Counted from the stretch's first letter, positions 26,508 through 35,784 are shown. The stretch is 49,080 nt of DNA from an uncultured Bacteroidota bacterium (GCA_903932685.1 CAIZGX010000041.1:1-49080), one strand, 5' to 3'. Numbers and translations: made by a program. Notes: generated from the sequence alone by a model not told the origin.

Positions 26508-27455
26508 ATGAAAGTGAGTATCATAACTGTTAGTTACAACAGTGCGAAAACCATCGGTGATACGATTTCTTCCGTTCGAAAACAATCTTATAAGAACATC
26601 GAATACATTGTTGTTGATGGAAATTCCACTGATGGAACGGTAGAAATTGTGAAGCAATTTATGGATGCTTTGCAAGATTCTGCGAAAGATGCTTCGCAAG
26701 GTCGTTCCGAAGATGCTTCGCAAGGTCGTTCCGAAGGTGCTATGCAAGGTCGTTCCGAAGGTGCTTCGCAAGGTCGTTCCGAAGGTGCTATGCAAGGTCG
26801 TTCCGAAGGCGCTTCGCAAGACCTTCCGGAGGACCTTTCGAAGAACCTATTTAATGTTGCTTCACAAGGGGTAGTGACGAAATTCTTATATGAAAAAGAT
26901 AATGGGATTTATGACGCCATGAACAAAGGGTTGGCCCTTGCAACTGGAGATATTATTGGCGTTTTGAATAGCGATGACTTTTACTGTGCAGATGATGTGA
27001 TTGAACAGGTGGTTCTTGCCTTTCAAAAAAATAACACAGATTGCCTTTATGGTGATTTGAATTATGTAGATCCGATTGACACGGCTAAAATTGTTCGGAA
27101 ATGGCGAAGTGGCTCATATATCAAAGAGAACTTTTTGAAAGGATGGATGCCTCCACACCCTACCTTTTTTGTGAAGAAATCTTGCTATGAAAGCTTCGGA
27201 GCTTTCGAAACTCAATTCAAAAGCGCGGCAGATTACGAGTTGATGCTTCGATTTCTTTTCAAGGAATCGTGCAGTGCACAACACCTTCCGAAAGTAATGA
27301 TTCACATGCGCGCCGGAGGCGTGAGTAATCTTAGTTTGAAAAATCGCCTTCGTGCCAATCGCGAAGATCGAATGGCTTGGAAAATGAATGGTTTAAAACC
27401 AAAGTGGTTCACGCTGCTGCGTAAACCACTTTCTAAATTGACACAATATTTTTAA
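26508..27455 (+). CDS. Family 2 glycosyltransferase with an in-frame repeat insertion
   Basis: The 315-residue protein is a GT-A fold transferase. Motifs are KVSIITVSYNSAKTI (2-16), VVDGNSTDGT (about 36-45), EKDNGIYDAMNKG (about 127-139), GVLNSDD (about 148-154, the DxD-type site), then PHPTFF, and a final basic region. It probably adds a sugar to a surface polysaccharide. Between the DGT motif and EKDNG lies an insertion of about 60 residues (53-115) made of eight-residue repeats such as GASQGRSE, where relatives have a short loop of about 20 residues. No membrane segment is seen. No other sugar genes lie next to it, so the acceptor is unknown. It ends convergently 2 bp from DUF6089. Confidence 0.9.
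   Translation: MKVSIITVSYNSAKTIGDTISSVRKQSYKNIEYIVVDGNSTDGTVEIVKQFMDALQDSAKDASQGRSEDASQGRSEGAMQGRSEGASQGRSEGAMQGRSEGASQDLPEDLSKNLFNVASQGVVTKFLYEKDNGIYDAMNKGLALATGDIIGVLNSDDFYCADDVIEQVVLAFQKNNTDCLYGDLNYVDPIDTAKIVRKWRSGSYIKENFLKGWMPPHPTFFVKKSCYESFGAFETQFKSAADYELMLRFLFKESCSAQHLPKVMIHMRAGGVSNLSLKNRLRANREDRMAWKMNGLKPKWFTLLRKPLSKLTQYF
26664..26807 (+). repeat. 24-bp tandem repeat array in the glycosyltransferase gene
   Basis: Five units start at 26688, 26712, 26736, 26760 and 26784, preceded by a diverged unit at 26664. They encode D/G-A-S/M-Q-G-R-S-E. Units three to six alternate GAM, GAS, GAM, GAS, which shows a 48-bp higher-order period. Each unit contains an imperfect palindrome bounded by CTTCG and CGAAG. 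Confidence 0.9.
26808..26848 (+). repeat. 41-bp in-frame palindromic element, copy 2
   Basis: It differs from 326-366 by one base (C for T at 26810, synonymous). The palindromic core is 26812-26843. It ends the 24-bp array and resembles a diverged unit of it. Confidence 0.85.
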
Positions 27456-27457
27456 GC

Positions 27458-28447
27458 TTAGAACTTCGCTCTTGATTTTCTAACTCCACTCTTTCCTTTC
27501 ATGTAACTGTACTTCGATTTGTAGAAGCTTGATCTTCCACGAACCACGCGCGTTACAGTAAGTTGGGTTGTTAGATAACTGTCGTTGTGCGTAGCGTCAC
27601 CGCGAGGTGATTGATAAGCAGTCGGATTCGGTGAAATTTGAAAGTTTTCAATTGACAAATCACTTGCTGTATACTGAGGGTTTTCAGCAACCAAACCGTC
27701 TAACAAAGCTTGATAGGTTTGATTATTTACAAACTCATATGCTCTACTGTCGTCAGAATTAGGGGTGGTGTATACCGTTGAGATATCGTCTAGATAATCA
27801 GTAAACACAGTTCTCCAACTTAAATCCCATTGCACTCTCCATTTCTTGTTGTAAGTGAAGTATGCCCCAATACCTGCTGGAATTGCCAATCCGTATTTCG
27901 AATAAGCTTCCTTCTGGCCTTCGGTCTTCCAATCGCGCAAGGAGAACCACTCTCCACCGTATTGCAAATCTCCGTTGCTATAAATCTGTCCTTTCGGGTT
28001 AGTTCTGTATCCAGCTAAACCTCCAAATAAAAAGACTTTAAAATCGGGATTGTAATACCCCTTGTTTCCAATATCATTGTCGTACCAAATGGTAAGCTCT
28101 GCCCTTCCGCCTAATTCCAATAAATCGTTTTGAAAATTCGCATTTCTAGCGCGACGCGGAGCGTAAGTGGTGTATGCATCTCTGTCTGTAATACGGATCC
28201 AATCGAAGTTTGCAGAAAACGCAAGGCGCTTATTTACCTTATATCTTCCGTACAATCCAGTGGCAAATCGGGTAGATTCCAAATGCATATCTACAACGAA
28301 ATCTCTTCTTGGAAGATATTTTCCACCAATGTCTCCGAGGTAGTTTGATGCACCTACTTTCAAACCATAATCCCAACGGTACTGAGCCGACGAAACGTTT
28401 GACAGAAGTGCCAAAACCAAGCTAAGAAAGAATATTATTTTTTTCAT
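27458..28447 (-). CDS. DUF6089 outer-membrane beta-barrel protein
   Basis: The 329-residue protein has a signal peptide (about 1-21, VSSAQ) followed by barrel strands. The N-terminal YRWDYGLKVGASNYLGDIGG and the RDFVVDMHLESTRFATGLYGRYKVNKRLAF segment fit the DUF6089 family (surface barrel proteins found across Bacteroidota). The last 30 residues are unusually basic (Lys/Arg/Ser-rich, ending in KF) and probably form a periplasmic tail. Function is unknown. It faces the glycosyltransferase convergently and the NMO/FabK gene divergently. Confidence 0.75.
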   Translation of the reverse strand: MKKIIFFLSLVLALLSNVSSAQYRWDYGLKVGASNYLGDIGGKYLPRRDFVVDMHLESTRFATGLYGRYKVNKRLAFSANFDWIRITDRDAYTTYAPRRARNANFQNDLLELGGRAELTIWYDNDIGNKGYYNPDFKVFLFGGLAGYRTNPKGQIYSNGDLQYGGEWFSLRDWKTEGQKEAYSKYGLAIPAGIGAYFTYNKKWRVQWDLSWRTVFTDYLDDISTVYTTPNSDDSRAYEFVNNQTYQALLDGLVAENPQYTASDLSIENFQISPNPTAYQSPRGDATHNDSYLTTQLTVTRVVRGRSSFYKSKYSYMKGKSGVRKSRAKF

Positions 28448-28528
28448 TTTGGATAAAGTCGTGGGCTAAGATAATCAACAATTACCGAACAGTCAATAGT
28501 TTTTCGCATTTTTGGAGAAAATTTCAAC

Positions 28529-29473
28529 ATGAATTCAGTCAGTCAGCTTTTTGGAATTAAGTACCCCATAATTCAAGGAGGAATGATTTGGTGCACGGGA
28601 GCGAATTTGGTTTCAGCTGTTTCGAATGCAGGAGGATTAGGGCTGCTTGGAGCAGGTTCAATGTATCCAGATCAGCTAGAGGAGGAGATTAAAAACTGTT
28701 TGAAATTGACCGACAAACCCTTTGGAGTCAACCTTCCACTTCTTTATCCGAACATTGAGGAGCATTTAAATCTCATTGAAAAGTATCGCGTTCCCATTGT
28801 CTTCACCTCGGCCGGAAGTCCAAAAAAATATACAGAAAGATTGAAATCTTCGGGAATAAAAGTGGCGCATGTTGTCAGCAGCAGTGCCTTCGCACTAAAA
28901 TCTCAAGAAGCCGGAGTTGACGCGGTAGTGGCTGAAGGTTTTGAAGCTGGTGGACACAATGGGCGCGAAGAAACAACAACACTTTGTTTGATTCCAAGTG
29001 TTGTGGAAGCCGTATCTATTCCTGTGATAGCCGCAGGTGGGATTTCTTGTGGAAAAAGCATGCTCGCGGCCATGTCGCTCGGAGCTCAAGGTGTTCAGAT
29101 GGGATCTAGATTCGTTATGACACATGAATCCGCGGGGCACGATAATTTTAAAAATGCCATTTTGCAAGCCAAGGAAGGTGATACCAAGCTCACTCTTCAC
29201 GAGATAACACCCGTGCGTTTGCTGAACAGCCCATTTTACAAATCGGTTCTTCATGCATACGAAACAGGCGCTAGCCTGGACGAATTGAAAGAATTACTTG
29301 GACGCGGGCGAGCAAAAAAGGGAATGTCATTGGGCAATCTTGAGGAAGGAGAATTGGAGATTGGACAAGTAAGTGCTCGGATCAAAGAAATTGTATCCGC
29401 GAAGGACGTTGTTGAGCAAACCATTTCCGAATTTCATGAGGCACAAAAATTAATAGGCAATATTTCATTTTAA
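28529..29473 (+). CDS. Nitronate monooxygenase / FabK-like flavoprotein
   Basis: The 314-residue protein is a TIM-barrel FMN enzyme of the NMO/2-nitropropane dioxygenase and enoyl-ACP reductase II group. Motifs are IKYPIIQGGMIW (9-20), SNAGGLGLLGAGSM (about 33-46), PFGVNLPL, FTSAGSPK, VVAEGFEAGGHNG (about 133-145), PVIAAGGIS (about 168-176), GAQGVQMGSRFV (about 187-198). The segment QVSARIKEI is near the end. In Bacteroidota both detoxifying NMO and fatty-acid FabK functions exist; sequence reading does not separate them. It is monocistronic or begins the unit that leads to the type B cargo gene. Confidence 0.85.
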   Translation: MNSVSQLFGIKYPIIQGGMIWCTGANLVSAVSNAGGLGLLGAGSMYPDQLEEEIKNCLKLTDKPFGVNLPLLYPNIEEHLNLIEKYRVPIVFTSAGSPKKYTERLKSSGIKVAHVVSSSAFALKSQEAGVDAVVAEGFEAGGHNGREETTTLCLIPSVVEAVSIPVIAAGGISCGKSMLAAMSLGAQGVQMGSRFVMTHESAGHDNFKNAILQAKEGDTKLTLHEITPVRLLNSPFYKSVLHAYETGASLDELKELLGRGRAKKGMSLGNLEEGELEIGQVSARIKEIVSAKDVVEQTISEFHEAQKLIGNISF

Positions 29474-29511
29474 TTACGTTTGATTTTGGCGATTGTATGC
29501 AACCCAAGGCC

Positions 29512-29519
29512 TATTTTTG
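29512..29519 (+). promoter_or_regulatory. Bacteroidota-type -7 element for the T9SS type B gene
   Basis: TATTTTTG matches TAnnTTTG exactly and ends 14 nt before the chosen ATG at 29534. It lies inside the longer open frame from 29480, which supports the downstream start. Confidence 0.5.
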
Positions 29520-29533
29520 CGCTCTTCAAAGAA

Positions 29534-31612
29534 ATGAACAGGTATATTCTATCGTGCTTTTTGGTCTTCGGATTATTCTTTACTCATTCGAGTAATGGAC
29601 AATCTCTTGCAACTATAACTTGCCTTGAAGTGCAGGGATCAAGCGTGTCCATTTCTTGGAATACAGCAACCAATCCAATTACTTTTTCAACGAACCACAT
29701 CTTCGCAACAGATGCAACCGGCGGTATTTCAGAAATAGCTCAATCAACGAATTTATCTGGAACCTATGTCTATTCAAACGTTGACGCAGCAGCAGCATCG
29801 GTTTGTGTTTACATCTCCACAGAAGATATCGTAGGAGGTACTCCCAACTTCACAAATTCAGAGATTTTTTGCAGCACATTTTTAACAGCAACCGCCTCGG
29901 TTTCTCCACCTGGCTTCGTGAATTTGCAATGGAATTCAGCCTCAAGTAATGCATCCTGGTTAGCTGCCGTTAACGCGGAAGTTTGGTTAGAATATCCTTC
30001 CGGTGTTTGGAATAAATTAGCCACCCTACCCAGTACCGCTTCTTCATTTAATTATGAAGTTACAGTCTGCGGTGAGCAACTGAATTTTCAGATTAGATAC
30101 AGTGGTTTGCCGAATTGTGATTTCGCAAGCAACATTGCCGGTGGAATTTTTTCAGACCAAACTGCTCCTGCAATACCAACAATCACAGGAGTAACAGTGA
30201 ATCCTAGCACAGGACAAGCTGAACTGAACTGGGACGTGAATACTTCTGGAGATACGGATGGTTACATTGTTTATTCATGCAATGGAACAACAGTTAATCT
30301 CATCGATACGGTGTTCGGCATTAACAATACACAATTCAGCGATTTGCTTTCAACACCGAGCAGCGGACCTGAATGTTATTTGCTTTCAGCAATTGACACG
30401 TGTTATTCAGGAACACCACCGAGTCCAAATACAAGTCCCACAGGAAGCGTCTGCAATTGCACTATTTTTTTAAGTCCAACAGCATATACCTTGTGCGACA
30501 CCAGTATCGATTTTTCTTGGAGCGCTTATTCGGGTTGGAGTTCAAGCGTGGACTATTACGTCGTTGTGCACAGCGTCGACGGAATAAATTTCACTCCCGT
30601 GGATACCGTTAGTGGCAATAACTTGACAGGCATACACGAATTTACGAGTATCTCATCTGGCATTCATTATTACGGCGTGGTTGCTTATTCAAATTCGGGC
30701 GCAACTTCTACTTCCAACATACAAAGCATTAACGTCACTTATCCCAATCCGCCCAACATCAACTACATTACATCGGTAAGTGTGAATAGTTCGAAAGACA
30801 TTGACATTACCGTGCGAAGTGAGGCGACATTGGTTCCGCATAAGTACATTCTTCAACGAAAGAATTTATACGCTCCCTACAATTGGGAATATCACATGGA
30901 CATCACTCAATCTTCTACAAACATTGTGTTTACAGATTCTCAAGTGAACTCTGATGATGTGATTTATGATTACCGAGTAATCGTTCAAAATCCCTGCGGT
31001 TATTATTTAGACACGACCAACGTCGGACGAAACATTCGTCTACGCGGAGAAAACAACTCTGAATTATTATTGAATAGTTTGAACTGGTCGAAATACGAAG
31101 ATTGGGAGAATGGTGTTCAAGAATATGAGGTTCTTCGTTCGCTAGACGGCGCCGCGGAAACACAAGCTTCAACAGGCTCAGCAAGCTATTTGTCTTTCAG
31201 CGAAGACTTAGAGCCTTTCCTTTCTTCAAAGGGACAATTTTGTTACCGCATTCAAGGCTATTCAGAACCCATTAGTTATTTCCCGAATGAGACATTCTTC
31301 TCTTACAGCAACAAAAAATGCTTGGACCAAGAACCAATCATTTGGATTCCAAACGCGATGATGATCCATGGCGAAAATGATTTGTTTTACCCGGTCATTT
31401 CTTTCGCAGACACCGCACAATACACGATGAATATTTTCAGTCGTTGGGGCGACTATGTATTTGAAACAAACCAACTTTCTGAAAAGTGGGATGGCAAAAT
31501 GAATGGTAGTGACTATGTTCATGAAAACGCTTATGTCTATTACATCACTGTGAAAAACGGAGTGGGCGTTTTATACGAGCGAAGAGGAACCATTACCGTG
31601 CTTAAAAATTAG
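29534..31612 (+). CDS. Large surface protein with FnIII-like domains and CHU_C (T9SS type B) tail
   Basis: The ATG at 29534 gives a 692-residue protein beginning with a signal peptide (MNRYILSCFLVFGLFF ... NGQ); a frame-open ATG at 29480 precedes the promoter and lacks a signal peptide. The body is made of about five beta-sandwich repeats with fibronectin-III-like strands (TGVTVNPSTGQAELNWD; IDITVRSEATL). The C-terminal 85 residues form the gliding-motility-associated C-terminal domain: VWIPNAM ... FYPVISFADTAQYTMNIFSRWGDYVFET ... WDGKMNGSDYVHENAYVYYITVKN, so the T9SS probably secretes it. It probably contributes to adhesion. It ends 8 bp before coaX. Confidence 0.85.
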   Translation: MNRYILSCFLVFGLFFTHSSNGQSLATITCLEVQGSSVSISWNTATNPITFSTNHIFATDATGGISEIAQSTNLSGTYVYSNVDAAAASVCVYISTEDIVGGTPNFTNSEIFCSTFLTATASVSPPGFVNLQWNSASSNASWLAAVNAEVWLEYPSGVWNKLATLPSTASSFNYEVTVCGEQLNFQIRYSGLPNCDFASNIAGGIFSDQTAPAIPTITGVTVNPSTGQAELNWDVNTSGDTDGYIVYSCNGTTVNLIDTVFGINNTQFSDLLSTPSSGPECYLLSAIDTCYSGTPPSPNTSPTGSVCNCTIFLSPTAYTLCDTSIDFSWSAYSGWSSSVDYYVVVHSVDGINFTPVDTVSGNNLTGIHEFTSISSGIHYYGVVAYSNSGATSTSNIQSINVTYPNPPNINYITSVSVNSSKDIDITVRSEATLVPHKYILQRKNLYAPYNWEYHMDITQSSTNIVFTDSQVNSDDVIYDYRVIVQNPCGYYLDTTNVGRNIRLRGENNSELLLNSLNWSKYEDWENGVQEYEVLRSLDGAAETQASTGSASYLSFSEDLEPFLSSKGQFCYRIQGYSEPISYFPNETFFSYSNKKCLDQEPIIWIPNAMMIHGENDLFYPVISFADTAQYTMNIFSRWGDYVFETNQLSEKWDGKMNGSDYVHENAYVYYITVKNGVGVLYERRGTITVLKN

Positions 31613-31620
31613 CCTTCCCT

Positions 31621-32331
31621 ATGAATTGCATTGTATTGGATCAAGGGAACACCTCTTTAAAATGGGGGTTATTCGTTAACAATGGTTTGGTCGAATCGGG
31701 AAGAATTCTTGATGAAAATCTTAGCATTGAATTGAATCAGTTGCATTCAAAACACAACCTTCCATTTTTCTATTCTTCCGTAAGAAGTGCATCTGAACAA
31801 ACTCAATTTTTAAATCGATTTTCTTTTTGCCGAATTGTTCCAGAAGCGAATTTTCCGATCTGCCGTTACACCTCAGGTGCAGCAGGAAAGGACCGACTTG
31901 CGAATGTTGCAGGTGCCTCGAGAATTTTTGAAAGCACCGTATCACTTATCGTTGATTTCGGAACTTGCATTACCTACTCCATTGGTAAATCGAACGAGTT
32001 AATTTCAGGCGTTATTTCGTTAGGTGCTCAATCGCGCTTGCGCGCCATGCATGAATTCACCGGGCAGTTGCCCCTCTTAGAATTTGTAGAATCTTCCGAA
32101 ATTTTTCAAAACTCAACTGAAGGAGCCATGCTCAGCGGCGTTAATTTTGGAATTGAAGCGGAATTGAAGGGATATATTGAACAAGCGCTGGAGCAGCACC
32201 CTCAACTCCAAGTGATATTTACGGGTGCAGATTCGATGCATTTTGCTAAACAGCTTAATTACCGCATCTTTGTAGAATTGAATTTAACTTTAATTGGACT
32301 GTATGCCATCTTGTGTGCGAATGAATCTTAA
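31621..32331 (+). CDS. coaX: Type III pantothenate kinase
   Basis: CoaX phosphorylates pantothenate, the first step of coenzyme A synthesis, and is the usual bacterial enzyme in this phylum. The 236-residue protein shows the ASKHA-fold motifs DQGNTSLKWG (about 6-15), the segment YTSGAAGKDRLANVAGA (pantothenate region), DFGTCITYSI (about 118-127) and SGVISLGAQSRLRAMHEFTG. The final VIFTGAD strand also fits. It overlaps the next gene by 11 bp. The chain coaX, outer-membrane protein, lptC, CNNM, PpiD is a conserved flavobacterial order in my memory. Confidence 0.93.
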   Translation: MNCIVLDQGNTSLKWGLFVNNGLVESGRILDENLSIELNQLHSKHNLPFFYSSVRSASEQTQFLNRFSFCRIVPEANFPICRYTSGAAGKDRLANVAGASRIFESTVSLIVDFGTCITYSIGKSNELISGVISLGAQSRLRAMHEFTGQLPLLEFVESSEIFQNSTEGAMLSGVNFGIEAELKGYIEQALEQHPQLQVIFTGADSMHFAKQLNYRIFVELNLTLIGLYAILCANES

Positions 32332-33682
32332 ATACGTTTTTCTTGTTTTGATTTCGGCCATGTGCATGTGCGTGCAAGCTCAAATTCCAGTTAATTCACC
32401 TTACTCACGTTTTGGAATTGGATTGACCGACATTGGATTTAATGCGCGATACTCCTCCATGGGTAACGCATCTATTGCTTTGCCTGACTTGTCAGGAGTG
32501 AATTTATCGAATCCGGCTTCGTTTGCCTTGTTTACTGAAACGACTTTTCAAGGAAGTGTTTTCGCTAAGAGTTCGCAACTGCTTTCGTCTAACACCGAAA
32601 CCAATTACCTCGGCGGACAAGTTGGAGAAATTGCCTTTGGATTTAAGCGCACAGGAAGCAAATGGGGTTTCGCTATGGGCATTACTCCTGAAAGCATTGT
32701 TGGCTATCAATTCTCGAACACTTCGGCTGTTAACGATAGCCTAAACGCCAATTACAGCTATACAGGTGAGGGCGGTATAAATAAAATTCAAATGGGGTTT
32801 GCACGAACGTTCATCCTGTTTTCAGATAGCACTCACTCACGCATTCATTCTCTATCATTAGGAAGTAATTTGAATTTCCGTTTTGGCTCCATTCTTCAAG
32901 TGGATCGCATTGTTTTCGACAACACTTCAATTTACAACAGTAAGATTACCAATCGCAAGTCTTTTTCAGATGCGAATTTCACCTTTGGCGCACATTACTC
33001 ATTTCCTCTTCACCAAAGAAAAACAGCCGGAAAAGTGAGTCGGTCAACTTGGTTTCATGTAGCAGGAACCTATGAATTGGAAAACAACGTAAACCCGAAG
33101 GTGCAAGACATTCGTCAGTCAACGCGCTCTGTTTCTGGTGTTGAATTGGCCGTACTTACCGTTTTGGACACGACCTATACGAATCTCTCATTTGTCATTC
33201 CTCAACGCATTCAATTCGGTGCAGCTATTACGCACGAATTTAAAAAAGCTGGCACACTTTCCTTTAGCGCATCTTACCGCCAACAAGATTGGAAATCTGT
33301 TGAGAATTTCAATTCGTTGATTCAAGTTTCCAATCAAAGTTTTCACAACTCTAAAAGCGTTGGCCTCGGATTGGAATTCATTCCAAACGCCAATGGCGGA
33401 GAAAATAATTATTTCGGAGCATGCACCTACCGCGTGGGAATGAAGAGTGCTGAGACATCCGTTGGTCTGAACGGGAATAATATTGTTCAAGAGGCCTTTA
33501 CATGTGGATTGCAATTGCCGATGCGCTCTTCCAAAACGACTAGCAGTCTTTGTCTATCAGCTGAGTTTGGAACATATGGCAATGCCACTGAAACCTCAAC
33601 GAAAGAGAACTACGCGTCATTCCTGATTGGATTTAAACTTCATCCGTTCGAGCGATGGTTCGTGCAGAGAAAGTATGATTAA
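32321..33682 (+). CDS. Outer-membrane beta-barrel protein of the coaX-lptC cluster
   Basis: The ATG at 32321 gives 453 residues with a signal peptide (about 1-21, CVQAQ). The motif PVNSPYSRFGIGLTDIGFNARYSSMGNASIAL followed by NLSNPASFA is shared by FadL/TodX-like and related barrels in Bacteroidota. Beta strands continue to the end (SFLIGFKLHP), although the extreme C-terminus is not the usual aromatic residue. The role is unknown; a transport or envelope-structure role is likely from its place between coaX and lptC. It overlaps both neighbours by about 8-11 bp. Confidence 0.75.
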   Translation: MNLKYVFLVLISAMCMCVQAQIPVNSPYSRFGIGLTDIGFNARYSSMGNASIALPDLSGVNLSNPASFALFTETTFQGSVFAKSSQLLSSNTETNYLGGQVGEIAFGFKRTGSKWGFAMGITPESIVGYQFSNTSAVNDSLNANYSYTGEGGINKIQMGFARTFILFSDSTHSRIHSLSLGSNLNFRFGSILQVDRIVFDNTSIYNSKITNRKSFSDANFTFGAHYSFPLHQRKTAGKVSRSTWFHVAGTYELENNVNPKVQDIRQSTRSVSGVELAVLTVLDTTYTNLSFVIPQRIQFGAAITHEFKKAGTLSFSASYRQQDWKSVENFNSLIQVSNQSFHNSKSVGLGLEFIPNANGGENNYFGACTYRVGMKSAETSVGLNGNNIVQEAFTCGLQLPMRSSKTTSSLCLSAEFGTYGNATETSTKENYASFLIGFKLHPFERWFVQRKYD

Positions 33683-34226
33683 CCCCAGACTGAAAATAGC
33701 AGCTGTGTTTGCAGTGGTGTTCATTTTGGCTGGATGTCAAAATGAAATTTCTGAAATTAAGGCTATTACTGACCCTAAGCTTGTTCCTGCACAAAGCACC
33801 TTCAATTCTACCTTTTGTTACTCCATTGACGGCGTTGTTCGCACCAAGATCTATGCGGTGCAATTGGATCAATACGTTAGCGACAGTTCTTATTTAATTG
33901 CACCGAAAACATTTCACATTGAGTTCTTTGATTCACTTGGGCAATACACAGGTAACATGGACGGAAACGAAGCTATTTTCTCTCAGAAAAGTAACATCTT
34001 GTGGACGAAAGGCAATTTGGTTTTAGCCAATTGGAAGAAGGAAAAGCTTGAAACCAATTCACTGGTTTTTTATCTCGACTCTGATTTAGTTTACACACCC
34101 GATTTTGTAAAAATAAGTTCCGAAAACAGTGTGCTTGAGGGTACGGGGCTCCGAAGCAACGGATCTTTTTCCAATTACGAAATCAATCAGACTTCAGGTA
34201 ATTTCAATACAGAAAACAATGAATAA
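33675..34226 (+). CDS. lptC: LPS export ABC transporter periplasmic protein LptC
   Basis: LptC passes lipopolysaccharide from the inner-membrane LptBFG complex to LptA. The ATG at 33675 gives 183 residues; an open frame begins 48 bp upstream but lies inside the previous gene. The N-terminus has a hydrophobic segment ending ILAGCQNE, which is a lipobox, so this LptC is probably a lipoprotein, as in other Bacteroidota. The remainder is a beta-jellyroll with IEFFDSLGQYTGNMDGNEAIFSQKSNILWTKGNLVL, the family core. The position upstream of CNNM and PpiD supports the call. Confidence 0.85.
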   Translation: MINPRLKIAAVFAVVFILAGCQNEISEIKAITDPKLVPAQSTFNSTFCYSIDGVVRTKIYAVQLDQYVSDSSYLIAPKTFHIEFFDSLGQYTGNMDGNEAIFSQKSNILWTKGNLVLANWKKEKLETNSLVFYLDSDLVYTPDFVKISSENSVLEGTGLRSNGSFSNYEINQTSGNFNTENNE

Positions 34227-34413
34227 TCTAAATAAAATCGTGCTTATCGCTTGGGCGATTGTGGTTGTAGCTTCGCTCGGCTATGCGGTGTATATGATAT
34301 CTATGGTGGGTTGGGACAAAGGCGCAAATAATTTATTTATACCGGGGATAGCCTTAATGTGGTTCCTTTTTCGTTTTGGAATGTATCGTAGAATGAACAA
34401 CAACAATGGGTAA
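34219..34413 (+). CDS. Small two-helix membrane protein
   Basis: The ATG at 34219 gives 64 residues; the start overlaps the lptC stop by 8 bp and the stop overlaps the CNNM start by 8 bp, so coupling is tight. Two hydrophobic segments are visible (about residues 5-28 and 38-54), separated by a short SMVGWDKGANN loop. The C-terminus is Asn-rich and positively charged. No function is recognised; the coupling suggests a role linked to lptC or CNNM. Confidence 0.75.
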   Translation: MNNLNKIVLIAWAIVVVASLGYAVYMISMVGWDKGANNLFIPGIALMWFLFRFGMYRRMNNNNG

Positions 34414-35710
34414 CATAGAAGTTTCTCAAATATTCATTATTCTCGGAACACTGCTCGGCTGTGCCTTTTATTCTGGAGTTGAAATTGCCTTTCTCACTTC
34501 TAACAAATTAAAAATTGAGTTAGACAAAAAGCAAGGCGTATTCGGAGCTTCTATTCTCTCTTCGTTGGTTGGAAAGCCGAAAATTTTCCTTGCGATGCTT
34601 TTAGTTGGAAATAACATCTCCTTGGTTATTTATGGAATTGTCTTCGGTGATATTCTTACCTCCATTATTGAATCCAATTTTCCTTTTCTTCAAGAAGCAA
34701 TAGGCGCCTACGGTTTGTTGATTCTTCAAACAATTATTTCTACACTGGTGGTTTTGATATTCGGTGAGTTCATTCCTAAAGCACTTCTTTCTTCACAGCC
34801 GAACAAATGGTTACTGCGACTTTCTCCACTTATTGCTATTTGGTATGCTGTCTTGTTTGTGTTTGCCTATAGCGTAACGAAAGTAAGCGAATGGATTATC
34901 TCTGTGCTTTTTCGGAACTCTCCGAAAGAGCAAGACATCGTTTTCGGAAGAACAGATCTGAATCATTATCTGGAAGGTTTCACTGGTGGTAATTCACAAC
35001 AAAAGGAATTGGATTTAGAAATTCAATTCTTTCAAAACGCGTTAGATTTTTCTTTGTTGAAAGCGCGTGACTGCATGCTTCCACGCAATGAAATTGTTGC
35101 TATTGATATTGATGAAAGCATTGCGAAAGCAAAAGACCTTTTCATTGAAACCAAATTATCGAAGATTATCGTTTACCGCGAAAACATTGATCAGCTGATT
35201 GGCTATGTTCACTTCAGTGACTTCTTCAAGAACCCGAAGGAAATCAAAGAAATTCTTCGTCCAATTGCCATTGTCCCTGAACCAATGGCCGCGAATGAGA
35301 TTTTAAAAATCTTCCGCAGTCAGAAAAAAAGTGTGGCCGCCGTTGTTGACGAATTTGGAGGGACCAGCGGATTAATCACGTTCGAAGATATTATTGAAGA
35401 GATTTTCGGAGAGATTGAAGACGAGCACGACACCATTGATAATGTAGAGCGTGAGGTTAAAAAAGGCTGGTATGAATTCTCTGGAAGACTTGATGTTCAC
35501 TACATCAATGAAAAATACAAGTTGGAACTCCCTGAAAATGAAGAACAGTACGATACGCTTGGTGGACTCATTTTAAACTTCCACCAAGATTTTCCGGAAG
35601 TGAACCAGGAATTCGTCATGGATCGTTATCGGTTCACCATTCTTGCAGTAAATGAGCGACAAATTAAGCTTGTCCAACTTCAAAACATTGAAGAATTAAC
35701 AAATAGCTAG
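34406..35710 (+). CDS. CNNM/CorC (hemolysin-type) transmembrane protein
   Basis: The 434-residue protein has an N-terminal DUF21 membrane domain (about 1-180; four helices with GCAFYSGVEIAFLTSN and LVGNNISLVIYG), a central CBS pair (about 205-335; MLPRNEIVAIDIDESI ... KSVAAVVDEFGGTSGLITFEDIIEEIFG), and a C-terminal CorC/HlyC transporter-associated domain (about 350-430). The family moves Mg2+ or Co2+ or controls such transport, and includes GldE in gliding bacteria; the position here favours the general HlyC/CorC type. It lies downstream of lptC and upstream of the PpiD-like foldase. Confidence 0.88.
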   Translation: MGNIEVSQIFIILGTLLGCAFYSGVEIAFLTSNKLKIELDKKQGVFGASILSSLVGKPKIFLAMLLVGNNISLVIYGIVFGDILTSIIESNFPFLQEAIGAYGLLILQTIISTLVVLIFGEFIPKALLSSQPNKWLLRLSPLIAIWYAVLFVFAYSVTKVSEWIISVLFRNSPKEQDIVFGRTDLNHYLEGFTGGNSQQKELDLEIQFFQNALDFSLLKARDCMLPRNEIVAIDIDESIAKAKDLFIETKLSKIIVYRENIDQLIGYVHFSDFFKNPKEIKEILRPIAIVPEPMAANEILKIFRSQKKSVAAVVDEFGGTSGLITFEDIIEEIFGEIEDEHDTIDNVEREVKKGWYEFSGRLDVHYINEKYKLELPENEEQYDTLGGLILNFHQDFPEVNQEFVMDRYRFTILAVNERQIKLVQLQNIEELTNS

Positions 35711-35784
35711 TTCGTTAAAAAAAAACAAGGAATTTCCGAGCAAATTTCCGATATTCGCAATCCTAAATTTTACAGTCCATAACT

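Noticed and set aside
26394-26819. Open frames on both strands across the 24-bp repeats of the glycosyltransferase
   Set aside because: The units are multiples of 3 with few stop triplets, so several frames stay open. Only the GT2 frame has flanking conserved motifs.
31262-31522. Minus-strand open frame within the T9SS type B gene
   Set aside because: It is a shadow of the CHU_C domain region with no independent signal.
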